Shown: positions 8,512 to 16,657, counted from the first letter of the stretch. The stretch: 64,000 nucleotides of DNA from Azospirillum thermophilum (GCF_003130795.1 NZ_CP029356.1:186001-250000), one strand, 5' to 3'. Notes: generated by a model from the sequence alone, not told the origin. Translations and numbers: made by a program.

Positions 8512-9471
8512 ATGAGCGACCCCCGCGCCTGGGAAATGACGGTCTTTCTGCGCGTCGCCGCCCGCGGCAGCTTCAGCGCCGCCGGACGCGACGTCGGCAT
8601 GACGCCGTCCGCCACGGCCAAGCTGATCACGCGCATCGAGGAGCGGCTGGGCGTGAGGCTGGTCGAGCGGTCGACGCGGCGCCTGCGCCTGACCGCGGAA
8701 GGCGAGTTGTACCGCGAGCGCGCGGAAGCCCTGCTGGCGGAACTGGACGCGTTCGATGCGGAGGTGGCGGGCGGCGCCCGCTGCCCGGCCGGGACGATCC
8801 GCATCAACGTCTCCGTCCCCTTCGGCCGGCACTGCATCCTGCCGCTGCTGCCGGAATTCATGGCAGCCTATCCGGACATCCGGCTCGACCTCACCCTGAC
8901 CGACGAGGTGGTGGACCTCTATGCAGCGCAGGTCGACATCGCGGTCAGGGCGGGTCCGTTGCCCGATTCCGCCCTGCTGGCGACCAAGCTGGGTGACGTG
9001 CGGCGGCGCATCGTCGCCTCGCCGGACTATCTCGCCCGCCGCGGCACGCCGCGGTCGCCGGCCGATCTGGAGCGGCACGATTGTCTCGGCTTCAACTTCC
9101 GCCGCGCCGCCGCCGTCTGGCCGCTGCGCACCGGCGGGCGGCTGACCGACCGCGAGGTCCATGGCCGCATCGTCGCCAACAACGGCGAGACGGTGCGGCA
9201 CATGGCGCTGCTCGGGCTCGGGCTGGCGCGGCTGGCGGAGTTCCACATCCGCGCCGATCTCGCCGCCGGGCGCCTCGTCAGCGTTCTGGACGAGGCGATG
9301 GCCGACAGCGAGGCCTTCCACGCGCTCTATCTCGGGCGGGAGCGGGCGCCGCGGCGGATCCGCGCCTTCCTCGACTTCATGACGCCGCGGCTGCGGGCCA
9401 TGCTGGCCGGGACCGCCCCCGGCGCGCCCGCTACTTCTGCTTCGCCCGGATCGCCGCCAGACGGTCGCTGA
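8512..9471 (+). CDS. LysR-family transcriptional regulator
   Basis: 319 residues from ATG 8512. The N-terminal winged helix-turn-helix reads FLRVAARGSFSAAGRDVGMTPSATAKLITRIEERLGVRLVERSTRRLRLT, followed by a linker helix and the two-lobed periplasmic-binding-like effector domain (CrgA/DsdC-like branch, with GTIRINVSVPFGRHCILPLLPEFMAAYPDI). The frame is open from 8419, but the usual length and the position of the helix-turn-helix favour 8512 over 8419 or 8485. It is divergent from the MFS gene and probably controls it together with its own expression. The 3' end overlaps the convergent PspA-family gene by 41 bp. Confidence 0.88.
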   Translation: MSDPRAWEMTVFLRVAARGSFSAAGRDVGMTPSATAKLITRIEERLGVRLVERSTRRLRLTAEGELYRERAEALLAELDAFDAEVAGGARCPAGTIRINVSVPFGRHCILPLLPEFMAAYPDIRLDLTLTDEVVDLYAAQVDIAVRAGPLPDSALLATKLGDVRRRIVASPDYLARRGTPRSPADLERHDCLGFNFRRAAAVWPLRTGGRLTDREVHGRIVANNGETVRHMALLGLGLARLAEFHIRADLAAGRLVSVLDEAMADSEAFHALYLGRERAPRRIRAFLDFMTPRLRAMLAGTAPGAPATSASPGSPPDGR

Positions 9472-10204
9472 GGCCGGTGGGGGCCGGTTGCGCCCCGCTG
9501 GCGGCCTGCAGGGCGGCCTTGATGTCGGGATCGTCCTCCTCCGGCCGGGTCGGCTTCAGCAGCCGCGCCTTGGCGTTGGCGGCTTCGGCATCGGCCAGCT
9601 CGCGGGCCGCCGCGTCCTGCATGGCCTTCAGCGCCATGCCGAGCCCGCTGGTGGCGCCGCTGAGCCCGGCGGCCTGCCGCGCCGCCTCCGCCCGCTGCTC
9701 GGCGACGGAGCGCTGCTGCGAGGCGCGGGCCATGTCGCGCTCGGCGCGGGTCAGCTCGCCGCGGGCCGTCTTCAGCTTGTCGCCCGCCTGCTGGTAGGTC
9801 TGCTCCAGCATGCGCAGGAACTCCTCGGCATCGATGGCGTCCTGCGCCTCGCGCTCGACCTCCGGCGCCATCTGCTCCAGGAGGCCGACCAGCGTCTCCA
9901 GGCTCTTTTCGAGGGTGGCCCTGCGGGTGGGATCGCTTTCCCCGTCGATCTGGCGCTGCAGATGCTCGGCCGCGGCGAGGCGCTGGCGCGACAGAGCCGC
10001 GATGGCGTCCGCCTCCTTCTTCTCGCGGTCATAGGACTGACGGGCTTCCGCCACCTGGCGGCCCAGCCGGTCCAGATGCTCCTCCATCGTGCGCAGCTCC
10101 GCCTCGGTCGCGGCCTTGGGGTCCCACCGGACCAGCGCCTCGACGGCGCTGTTGACCGCCTGATCGGTCTTCACGCCCACCAGATTGCGGATGAAAGCAA
10201 GCAT
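9431..10204 (-). CDS. PspA/IM30-family membrane-stress protein
   Basis: 257 residues, nearly all predicted alpha-helical coiled coil rich in Glu, Gln, Arg and Ala. It begins MLAFIRNLVGVKTDQAVNSAVEAL, the short N-terminal amphipathic helix by which PspA/IM30 proteins grip membranes, then TMEEHLDRLGRQVAEARQSYDREKKEAD and further heptads. It should assemble into peripheral scaffolds on the cytoplasmic membrane face. Third gene of a DUF2491-DUF350-PspA set, matching the gene content of the enterobacterial yjfJKL group rather than a classic pspF-pspABC locus. The start at 10204 has GGAGGG 9 nt upstream; an in-frame start at 10219 is possible. The end overlaps the LysR gene. Confidence 0.85.
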   Translation of the reverse strand: MLAFIRNLVGVKTDQAVNSAVEALVRWDPKAATEAELRTMEEHLDRLGRQVAEARQSYDREKKEADAIAALSRQRLAAAEHLQRQIDGESDPTRRATLEKSLETLVGLLEQMAPEVEREAQDAIDAEEFLRMLEQTYQQAGDKLKTARGELTRAERDMARASQQRSVAEQRAEAARQAAGLSGATSGLGMALKAMQDAAARELADAEAANAKARLLKPTRPEEDDPDIKAALQAASGAQPAPTGLSDRLAAIRAKQK

Positions 10205-10225
10205 CTCCAGTCCCTCCACAGAGTT

Positions 10226-10651
10226 TCAGCCGGCCATCGCGCCGGCGTTGAGCAGCGCGATACCGAGCTGCAGGGCGGCCAGCGTCGTCGCCGCGGCGAC
10301 GTTTCCGCTTTCGATCATCGGCCGCAGGTCCCGGAACAACAGAAGCGCGATCCCGAAGGTGACGATCTGCAGGATCAGCGCGACGATCCCCCAGATGACG
10401 ATGTCGAGCACGGACAGGCTGGTCGCCAGCGTCGCCGCCAGCGGGATCGCCAGCGCCACCACCGTTCCGCCCAGCAGGATGCCCGCCGCCCGGTTGCCGT
10501 CGGCCAGAAGCTGGCGCTCGCGCATCGGCGTCACGACGACATAGACGCCGACCCCGGCGAGGAACAGCAGGACGGTGACGACGAAATGCAACAGCAGGAC
10601 CGGCAGCCCGGTCCCCAGGCCGTTGAGGATCAGGGCGGTGTTGCTCTCCAT
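10226..10651 (-). CDS. DUF350 integral membrane protein (YjfL-like)
   Basis: 141 residues with four clear membrane segments: around residues 15-40 (GLPVLLLHFVVTVLLFLAGVGVYVVV), 57-77, 80-105 (IVIWGIVALILQIVTFGIALLLF) and 116-138. This is the four-helix DUF350/UPF0719 pattern, whose biochemical role is unknown but which is repeatedly encoded beside PspA-family proteins. It is 21 bp upstream of the PspA-type gene and 33 bp downstream of the DUF2491 gene, so an operon is likely and a membrane partner role for the PspA-like scaffold is a reasonable inference. Confidence 0.85.
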   Translation of the reverse strand: MESNTALILNGLGTGLPVLLLHFVVTVLLFLAGVGVYVVVTPMRERQLLADGNRAAGILLGGTVVALAIPLAATLATSLSVLDIVIWGIVALILQIVTFGIALLLFRDLRPMIESGNVAAATTLAALQLGIALLNAGAMAG

Positions 10652-10684
10652 GGGGCGGGCTCCTTCTTCGATCTCTTGCGCCGG

Positions 10685-12373
10685 TCAGGCGAGCGACAGG
10701 ATGGCGGGGTTGACGTCGATGCCGGCATGGACCTCGACCCAGGCCTGTCCGGCCTGCTCCACCGCCGTCACCAGGATGTACTCGGTCGGCGGCGCCGGCG
10801 ATGCGGCGCCGGTCGGCGCGGCATAGAGCATGGACTGCAGCCGGCGCGACTGCTCGCCGCCGGCCTCCTGCCGCTGCTCGGCGAAGCCGTAGGGCTGGAC
10901 GCGGCTTTGGCCGGGCGCCCACTGGCGGGCATAGAGCTTGCCGTCCTTGGTCTGGAACTCCGGCCAGCCGATCATCCCTTCCGCGGGGTCGAGCCAGAAG
11001 CCCCACTCCTCCGCGCTGGCCGGCGACACCTCGTCGAGCGGCGAGAAGTAGCGGCACTCGTCCGGCTTGCCGTCGGCGCCGAGATGGAGCTGGAAGAAGC
11101 CGCCGCCCGGCAGATAGAGCCGGTGCAGCGTGGTGCCGCCGGCCGTCAGGGTGCCCACCGCCTCGACGGAGACCAGGCCGCCGCTGCCGGTGTCGGGGGC
11201 GGCGACCTTGGTCACGCCGCCGGCCAGGATGAAGGGCGTCGGGTCGGCGGTCAGCGTCATGCCGACACGGAACAGCGACGGCTTGTACGGTTCGCCGCCG
11301 CCGACGGCGTTGCGCAGGATGCGCCCGGCCATGCTGGCGGGGCTGGAGGCCGGGGCCGGTCCGGCGGGCGTCTGGCTCCGCCGCCGGCTGCGCATCCACA
11401 GAACCATCGCCACCCCTCCTCCGATCAGCAGGACCGCCAGAACCAGACCGAATCCCATGCCGCCGCGTCCGCCGGCCCGGTCCTCCGCCACCGCCGCATC
11501 GCGCGGGATGTCGGGCGGCAGGTAGTTCGGGTCGCGCGGCTGGTCCTTGCGCTCCGCAAGCTGGCGGTCGAGATCGTCGAGCTTGCGGCGCAGCTCCGCG
11601 TCGTCCTGCGCCCGCCGCTCGGCCTCGGCGCGCCACTGGGCATAGCCGGGATCGTCGCGGTGATTGTGGAAGAAGTCGGCCGAGCCGGCGCGCGACAGGT
11701 TGTCCAGCAGGAACCACAGGAACAGCCCGTCCCAGATGCCGAAGCGCGGCGGCGTGTTGTAGGCGTAGCCGGGCGGCCGCCAGCCTCCGGACCACCCGCC
11801 GCCCCGGGACCCTCCACCCCAACTTCCGCCCCAGCCTCCGCCGCCGGACGAACCGCCCCAACTGTCGGTCTGTCCGTAACGCCGGGCGGCGGGCGGCGGG
11901 CTGGCGGGCACCGGCGAGGAGCGCGGTGCCGTGGGCGCCGCCATCGGCGGAGGCTGCCGGTAGCGGTCGAGCGCCTCGCCGCTCTGGCGCCGCGACAGCT
12001 CGCGGTCCGCCGGGCTCTGATAGCTCGGCCCCGGATTGTATAACGGGGGCGGCGACAGCGACGGGCGGCGGTAGCCGCCGCTGCCCGACGAGCCGGACGA
12101 CGGCCGCGGCGCGCTGAAGGAGGGCGTGCGCGAGGATCCGCCGGGCCGGCTGTAGCCGCCGCTCGACCGGCTGGAGCCGGCGCGCGCCTCCGCCTCGGAC
12201 GGCAGCCCGGCGAGGGCGAGGCCGCCCGCCAGCGCCCCCGGCAGAAGGATCGGGGCGGACGGAGCCGGCAGGCCGAGCAGCACGCACAACAGGGCGGCCC
12301 TGAGCCGCCGTCCGGCGGCGGAGCGCCACCGGCTGGTCAGGCATGGCGCGGCGGATGGTCGGTCATCGGTCAT
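10685..12373 (-). CDS. DUF2491 (YjfK-like) membrane protein with Gly/Ser/Pro-rich N-terminal region
   Basis: 562 residues. After a short cytoplasmic lead, a hydrophobic stretch (ALLCVLLGLPAPSAPILLP) ending in EARAGS resembles a signal anchor. Residues about 60-220 are low-complexity Ser/Gly/Pro (SSGGYSRPGG, GGSSGGGGWGGSWGGGSR). Then come GIWDGLFLWFLLDNLSR, a charged helix (DDAELRRKLDDLDRQLAERKD), a second membrane helix (GMGFGLVLAVLLIGGGVAMVLWM) and a C-terminal globular DUF2491 domain (RVGMTLTADPTPFILAGG to the end). First gene of the DUF2491-DUF350-PspA set. The frame is open to 12514, but ATG 12373 places the hydrophobic segment near the N-terminus. Function unknown; the module points to envelope stress. 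Confidence 0.8.
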   Translation of the reverse strand: MTDDRPSAAPCLTSRWRSAAGRRLRAALLCVLLGLPAPSAPILLPGALAGGLALAGLPSEAEARAGSSRSSGGYSRPGGSSRTPSFSAPRPSSGSSGSGGYRRPSLSPPPLYNPGPSYQSPADRELSRRQSGEALDRYRQPPPMAAPTAPRSSPVPASPPPAARRYGQTDSWGGSSGGGGWGGSWGGGSRGGGWSGGWRPPGYAYNTPPRFGIWDGLFLWFLLDNLSRAGSADFFHNHRDDPGYAQWRAEAERRAQDDAELRRKLDDLDRQLAERKDQPRDPNYLPPDIPRDAAVAEDRAGGRGGMGFGLVLAVLLIGGGVAMVLWMRSRRRSQTPAGPAPASSPASMAGRILRNAVGGGEPYKPSLFRVGMTLTADPTPFILAGGVTKVAAPDTGSGGLVSVEAVGTLTAGGTTLHRLYLPGGGFFQLHLGADGKPDECRYFSPLDEVSPASAEEWGFWLDPAEGMIGWPEFQTKDGKLYARQWAPGQSRVQPYGFAEQRQEAGGEQSRRLQSMLYAAPTGAASPAPPTEYILVTAVEQAGQAWVEVHAGIDVNPAILSLA

Positions 12374-12580
12374 GCAGGTCCCGCCGTTCGGGTCGCCCGA
12401 TGCAGGGTCGGGGCAGGGTCCGGCGCAGGATAGGGGCAATCCGGTCCCGTTCCAACCCATTCCAAGCGCCAGCGTCACGGCAGCACGATACCGCAGCGAG
12501 ATTGATGTAGGCACTCAAACGAATTAGGGTAAACCCTTCGATGGTGGCGCAATGACCGATCGGATAGCAGAAAGTCGCTG

Positions 12581-13624
12581 ATGGAACAGACCGCAGGTTC
12601 CGCTCCCCCTGCCGCCGCCCTGCATTTCCCGGGTCCTGCGGTATCGCCCGAGGAGATCTTCTGGGCATGGCGCGAGCAAATGTCCGTACTGTGGGACGTC
12701 GCGGTTGCGAATCGCCAGGCGGTGGAGAGCTTCCAGGCCACGCTGTCGGCGCACCACATGGGAACGATGCTGATCGGGCGGGCCACCGCGTCGGCCCAGC
12801 AGTTCCGCCGCTCCTCCACCACCATCGCCCGCAGCGCGGTCGATCACTACCTCGTGCAGCTCTATGAGACGGGCGGCTATGGCGGCGTCGCCGGCCAGCG
12901 GGAGATCGAGGTGCGGGCCGGCGACATCTGCGTGGTCGATCTGGCCCAGCCGGTGCACACCTCGGCGAGCGCCTTCAGCAATGTGAACCTGCTGGTCCCG
13001 CGGGCAGTGCTGGCGCCGCTGCTGCGCGACCCGGACGGGCTGCATGGCGCCGTGCTGTCCGGGCAGTCGGCGCTCGGGCGGGTGCTGAGCCACCACCTGC
13101 AATGCCTGACCGCAGAAGCCCCTAATATGACCGGGACGGAAAGCGTCGCCGTGGCGGAAGGGACCGCGGCGATGATCGCCCGCTCGGTCGGGCCGGTGGC
13201 CGACATGCAGGCGGCGGCGGGCGGGGCGCGGCACCTGCAGATCCTGCGGATCCGCCGTTACATCGAAGAGCATCTGGCCGCGGAGGAGCTGACGCCGGAG
13301 CATATCGCCGACGTCTTCGGCCTGTCGCGCTCCACCCTCTACCGGCTGTTCGAGCCGCTGGGCGGCGTCACCGACTATATCCGCGACCGGCGGCTGCTGC
13401 GCTGCTTCATGGAGATCATGTCGTCGGCGCAGCGGCACCGGCGCATCGCCGACATCGCCTACGACTGGGGCTTTTCCAGCGAGTCCGCCTTCAGCCGGGC
13501 CTTCCGCCGCCGCTTCGGCATGTCGCCGCGCGACACCCGTGCCGTGGCCTCGTCGCAGTCGGCCTCCTGGGGGACCAACGCCGGGACGGCGCGGCTGGAG
13601 GCCTGGATCCGCAGCCTGGGTTGA
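12581..13624 (+). CDS. AraC-family transcriptional regulator next to the NHLM peptide-export cluster
   Basis: 347 residues. The N-terminal 200 residues form the AraC-binding-like cupin region (DHYLVQLYETGGYGG, EIEVRAGDICVVDLAQPVH). The C-terminal 100 residues are the double helix-turn-helix: IRRYIEEHLAAEELTPEHIADVFGLSRSTLYRLFEPLGG followed by IADIAYDWGFSSESAFSRAFRRRFGMSPRDTR. It reads in the same direction as the four Nif11-leader genes, with only 156 bp to the first. That gap contains three helically phased direct repeats, so it is the obvious candidate activator of the peptide cluster. It is divergent from the DUF2491 operon across 207 bp. The ribosome site is weak (GAAAG). Confidence 0.9.
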   Translation: MEQTAGSAPPAAALHFPGPAVSPEEIFWAWREQMSVLWDVAVANRQAVESFQATLSAHHMGTMLIGRATASAQQFRRSSTTIARSAVDHYLVQLYETGGYGGVAGQREIEVRAGDICVVDLAQPVHTSASAFSNVNLLVPRAVLAPLLRDPDGLHGAVLSGQSALGRVLSHHLQCLTAEAPNMTGTESVAVAEGTAAMIARSVGPVADMQAAAGGARHLQILRIRRYIEEHLAAEELTPEHIADVFGLSRSTLYRLFEPLGGVTDYIRDRRLLRCFMEIMSSAQRHRRIADIAYDWGFSSESAFSRAFRRRFGMSPRDTRAVASSQSASWGTNAGTARLEAWIRSLG

Positions 13625-13646
13625 CGGGGGGGCGGCATCGCCGGGA

Positions 13647-13718
13647 CTGGGACAGACGGACAAGCCGCGATCCCCGAAATTGGAACAGGCAGTCAAGCAG
13701 TTGGGACGAGCGGTAAAG
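13647..13718 (+). promoter_or_regulatory. Candidate AraC operator: three phased 18-bp direct repeats
   Basis: Direct repeats CTGGGACAGACGGACAAG (13647), TTGGAACAGGCAGTCAAG (13680) and TTGGGACGAGCGGTAAAG (13701) share the pattern YTGGRAC-N3-CRG-N2-AAG. Their starts are 33 and 21 bp apart, about three and two helical turns, so all three face the same side of the DNA. AraC-family activators commonly bind such direct repeats, often with the promoter-proximal site touching the -35 region. The last repeat ends 62 bp before the first precursor start codon. Binding by the adjacent regulator is inferred. Confidence 0.6.
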
Positions 13719-13780
13719 TGCGGCGAAACCGATTGAGGTATGGTCCGCGTATCGAATATCGGACGACGCGGCCTGCCCCC

Positions 13781-14164
13781 ATGATCGGAACGAACCCCAT
13801 CGCGCAGTTCCAGGCGCTTTTCTCTACCCAGCCGGAGCTCGCCCGCCCTCTTCAGGACGTCGCGGATCCGTCGCACATGGCGGAGATGCTGGCCCGGATC
13901 GGCGCCGCGAACGGGATCCCGACCAGCGCCGCGGAGATCCGCCGCAACATCGATGCCGCGCTGGCATCGGCCCGCAGCCGGGCCGGGATGGCGGACGCCG
14001 AGCTGTCGGATGCCGACCTGGATGCCGTCGCCGGAGGCACGGAGGGATGGCGCGCGATGGCGGCGATGTCGGTGTCCCTCGGCGCAGGGTCGCAACAGCC
14101 GATCGGCTGCCAGCTCGTCGGCGTCCTGTTCGGCGGCATCCTGTCCGGCGGCCCGACCCCTTGA
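13781..14164 (+). CDS. Nif11-type leader peptide precursor 1 (NHLP family)
   Basis: 127 residues. Residues 1-65 match the Nif11-like leader domain (FQALFSTQPELARPLQDV, MAEMLARIGAANGIPTSAAEIRRNID). Residues 73-86 read AELSDADLDAVAGG, a double-glycine processing motif. The remaining 41 residues (from TEGWRAMAAM) form the putative core: Ser/Gly-rich, one Cys at residue 100, ending FGGILSGGPTP. Cleavage after Gly86 by the C39 peptidase-transporter encoded downstream would release it. The ribosome site is poor, and a frame extends back to 13718, overlapping the third direct repeat; ATG 13781 is the homology-supported start. First of four tandem precursor genes. Confidence 0.85.
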   Translation: MIGTNPIAQFQALFSTQPELARPLQDVADPSHMAEMLARIGAANGIPTSAAEIRRNIDAALASARSRAGMADAELSDADLDAVAGGTEGWRAMAAMSVSLGAGSQQPIGCQLVGVLFGGILSGGPTP

Positions 14165-14184
14165 ATGTAGGCGGCGGCGATTTC

Positions 14185-14466
14185 ATGCGGCAGGTCCAGG
14201 ACCTGCTGTCCCGGCAGCCCGGCCTGCTCGATCCGCTGCGGCGTCTGAGCGATCCGATGGAGATCGCCCGACAACTGGCGCGTATCGCCGGCGCGAACGG
14301 CATTGCGACGACCGAGGAGGAGATTAAGCGACGGATCGACAACGCATTGGCCAGGGACCTGCTGAACCGGGAGATGGCCTGCCCGTCCCCCCGCAGCCCC
14401 TCGCCTCCGGCAGCGCCCGATGGAGTTTCCGCGCCCCTGTCACCGACCGAAGGAGAGAGCCGATGA
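14185..14466 (+). CDS. Nif11-type leader peptide-like protein 2, no cleavage motif
   Basis: 93 residues. The first 55 match the leader domain of its neighbours (VQDLLSRQPGLLDPLRRLSDPMEIARQLARIAGANGIATTEEEIKRRIDNALA), but it lacks the LSDxDLDxVAGG segment and a recognisable core; the tail is Pro/Ser-rich (CPSPRSPSPPAAPDG). None of the other frames restores the motif, so a simple frameshift does not explain the loss. It may be a decayed precursor or a leader-only accessory. The stop overlaps the next start as ATGA, so translation of precursor 3 may be coupled to it. A TTG start at 14161 is an alternative to ATG 14185. Confidence 0.65.
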   Translation: MRQVQDLLSRQPGLLDPLRRLSDPMEIARQLARIAGANGIATTEEEIKRRIDNALARDLLNREMACPSPRSPSPPAAPDGVSAPLSPTEGESR

Positions 14467-14762
14467 CGACCACAGCCGAATCCCTGGCCCGCTTCAAAGC
14501 GCTGGCGACCGAGAAGCCCGGGCTTTTCGAGCCTCTGAAGGGTGCGACCAACTCCACGGCAGCCGCGGAGATGATGACGCGGATCGCAGCCGACAACGGG
14601 CTGGACATCCCGGCCGAGACCTTCCGACAAGAGCTGGATGCTTTCATCGAGAAGGGCACGGAACTCTCCGACAGCGAACTCGACTCCGTGGCCGGCGGCT
14701 TCTCCATCTCCTGGCCGGCGCCGTTCCGGTGGCTGGGGATGCCCTCGGAAACCCGCATCTAG
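14463..14762 (+). CDS. Nif11-type leader peptide precursor 3
   Basis: 99 residues. The leader domain (LARFKALATEKPGLFEPLKG, MMTRIAADNGLDIPAETFRQELDAF) ends with ELSDSELDSVAGG at residues 67-79. The putative core is only 20 residues, starting FSISWPAPFRWLG, with two Trp, three Pro, two Phe and no Cys. ATG 14463 overlaps the previous stop (ATGA) and has GAAGGAG at 7-nt spacing, a strong site. The leader is very similar to that of precursor 4, indicating duplication with diverged cores, as expected for leader-peptide families processed by one shared exporter. Confidence 0.87.
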   Translation: MTTTAESLARFKALATEKPGLFEPLKGATNSTAAAEMMTRIAADNGLDIPAETFRQELDAFIEKGTELSDSELDSVAGGFSISWPAPFRWLGMPSETRI

Positions 14763-14896
14763 GCGGCTGCGCTACGGCACAGGCTCCGGCCGTCGACGAC
14801 CTCGGCCCGCGGTTGGCTTCGGGCAACGGCCGGGCGCCGGACCACTCCCTTTCACCAAGTTCCCGCTGACAACGTAGTCCAAAGGAAAGACAGAAA

Positions 14897-15223
14897 ATGA
14901 CCCTCCCGAACGAATCCTGGGCCCGCTTCCAGACCCTGGCGGCCGAGAAGCCGGAGCTGTTCGAGCCGCTGAAGACCGCGACCGACATCGCGGCGGCGGC
15001 CGACCTCCTGGCGAAGATCGCCACCGACAACGGGCTGGACCTGCCGGCCGACCAGATCCGCCAGGGGCTGGACGCCGCCGTCAAGCAGGCCGGCGAGATG
15101 TCGGATGCCGACCTCGACGCCGTCGCCGGGGGCGCGTCGTTCGGCGTCCCGAACCCGGGCGTCGCCTTCCCCCCCTCCTTCCTCTTCCCCTTCTTCCCCA
15201 TCTTCCCGATCTTCCGGCGGTAA
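14897..15223 (+). CDS. Nif11-type leader peptide precursor 4 with Pro/Phe-rich core
   Basis: 108 residues. The leader (WARFQTLAAEKPELFEPLKTATD, LLAKIATDNGLDLPADQIRQGLDAA) ends EMSDADLDAVAGG at residues 67-79. The 29-residue core starts ASFGVPNPGVAFPPSFLF, then alternates Pro with Phe or Ile (PFFPIFPIF) and ends with two Arg. It has no Cys or Thr, so it does not look like a lanthipeptide or thiopeptide substrate. AAAGGAAAG lies about 9 nt before the ATG. This is the last precursor before the export genes; the 115 bp that follow contain only a small GC hairpin (15257-15273). Confidence 0.87.
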   Translation: MTLPNESWARFQTLAAEKPELFEPLKTATDIAAAADLLAKIATDNGLDLPADQIRQGLDAAVKQAGEMSDADLDAVAGGASFGVPNPGVAFPPSFLFPFFPIFPIFRR

Positions 15224-15256
15224 GCGCCCGGACGCCATCCGGACCGTCCCATCCCC

Positions 15257-15273
15257 GTCGCCGGCAAGGCGAC
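15257..15273 (+). other. Small GC hairpin between precursor genes and transporter genes
   Basis: GTCGCC (15257-15262) and GGCGAC (15268-15273) can pair around a 5-nt loop. There is no T-tract, so it is not a standard intrinsic terminator. Its position, just after the abundant-product precursor genes and before the transporter genes, would suit an RNA-stability element or partial attenuator, but that is speculation. Confidence 0.3.
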
Positions 15274-15338
15274 ACGGCCACGACCCGCGACCGGCGCCGC
15301 CGGCCGCGGGCGGTCGCCGTTGAGCATCATCAAGCGGA

Positions 15339-16654
15339 GTGGCAAGCCCCGTGCCGTCCTCACCAGCCGCCTCCGGCCCAGCCCGGCACATCCTGACCCG
15401 GCAAGCTCTCGTCCGGCTGCCCTCGCCGGATATGCTGGACCGGCTCCTGCGCGTCAGCACGCCGTCCACCTGGTCGGCGCTGGGCGTGCTGTTCGCCGTC
15501 CTGGCCGCCGGGCTGGTGTGGAGCGTGCTGTCCACCGCGCCGATCAAGGTCGCGGCAGCGGGCCTGCTCCTGACGCCGGAGGGGGTGGCCGACATCCCGG
15601 CCCCGGCGGGCGGCCGCGTCGCCGAGGTTCTGGTCCCGCCCGGCAGCATCGTGCGCGCCGGAACCGTGGTGGCCGAGCTGGATCAGCCGGAACTGGCCGC
15701 CCAGCTCGACGGCAAGCGGCGCGAGCGGAGAAGCTGGTCGACCAGGCGGCCCGCGTGCGCAGCTTCCTCGACAGCGAGGCGAAGGCCCGCCAGACGCTGG
15801 CCGAGGAGCGGCGGCGCCGGCTGGAGGCGCAGATCGCCGCCCTGCGCGAGCGCGAGAGGACCCTCGCCCAGCTCCACGACAGCCAGCGCGACCTGTTCGC
15901 CAAGGGCTTCACCAGCCGGGAGAAGGTCCTGGCCGCCGCGACGCAGTTGTCCGACGCGCGCCTGCAGCGGGCAGAGGCGGAGAACGCGCTGGTCCAGCTC
16001 ACCACCGACGAGGAGGCGCAGCGCACCCGCGCCGCCCGCGAGGTGCTGGAGAACGACATGCGGCTGTCCGCCGTCGAGCGGGAGATCGCGGCGATCGAAA
16101 GCGACATCGGCCGCAAGACGGTGGTGACCGCGCCGCGCGACGGCGTGGTGGTCGAGGTTTCGGCCAGCCGCGGCGACATCGTGACGCTGGGCGCGCCGGT
16201 CATGCGCATGCTGCCGCAGGAGGTGGCCGGCACCGGCGCCGCGCCGCTCGTCGCCCGCCTCTACCTGCCGCCGGGCGACGGCAAGAAGGTGAAGCCCGGC
16301 ATGGCGGTGCAGGTCATCCCCTCCACCGTACGGGTGCAGCGCGACGGCTTCATCCGCGGCACCGTGGCGGAGGTCTCGCCGATCCCGGCGACGCGCGAGG
16401 GGATGATGCGCGTCCTCAAGAACAGCACGCTGGTGGAACAATGGTCGCGCCAGGGCGCGCCGGTGGAGGTCACCGTGCGGCTGGAGGCCGATCCCGCCAC
16501 GCCGTCCGGCTACCGCTGGTCCTCCGGCACCGGGCCGGACCGCCGGGTGGAGGGCGGCACCATCGTCGAAGGCCGGCTGGTGGTGGACGACATCCGGCTG
16601 ATCGCGCTCGTCGTGCCGCAGGCGGAGACCGTCCTGCGCCTTCTCGGGCTCTGA
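15339..16654 (+). pseudogene. NHLM-type HlyD-family secretion adaptor, frameshifted
   Basis: The product is a membrane-fusion adaptor of the NHLM peptide export system. The first part (GTG 15339: LTRQALVRLPSPDMLDRLLRV, membrane helix ALGVLFAVLAAGLVWSVLS, first lipoyl half with VAEVLVPPGSIVRAGTVVAELDQPEL) is in one frame. The coiled-coil hairpin, second lipoyl half (VVTAPRDGVVVEVSASRGDIVTLGAPV) and beta-barrel domain continue in another frame to 16654. The switch falls near 15715-15730 and needs one extra base, for example G in GCGAGCGGAG. Both halves look conserved, so a sequencing error is more likely than decay. The adaptor should link the inner-membrane ABC transporters to an outer-membrane exit. 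The start codon is uncertain; ATG 15432 is also in frame. Confidence 0.85.
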
Positions 16655-16657
16655 GCC

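Noticed and set aside
12440..12470. Two TTGGAA copies on the minus strand near the DUF2491 promoter as extra AraC sites
   Set aside because: Only the first six or seven bases match the direct-repeat consensus and the rest diverges.
12516..12540. AGGGTAAACCCT palindrome upstream of the AraC gene as an operator
   Set aside because: Short and isolated. It shares no sequence with the three direct repeats downstream of the gene, so no specific claim is justified.
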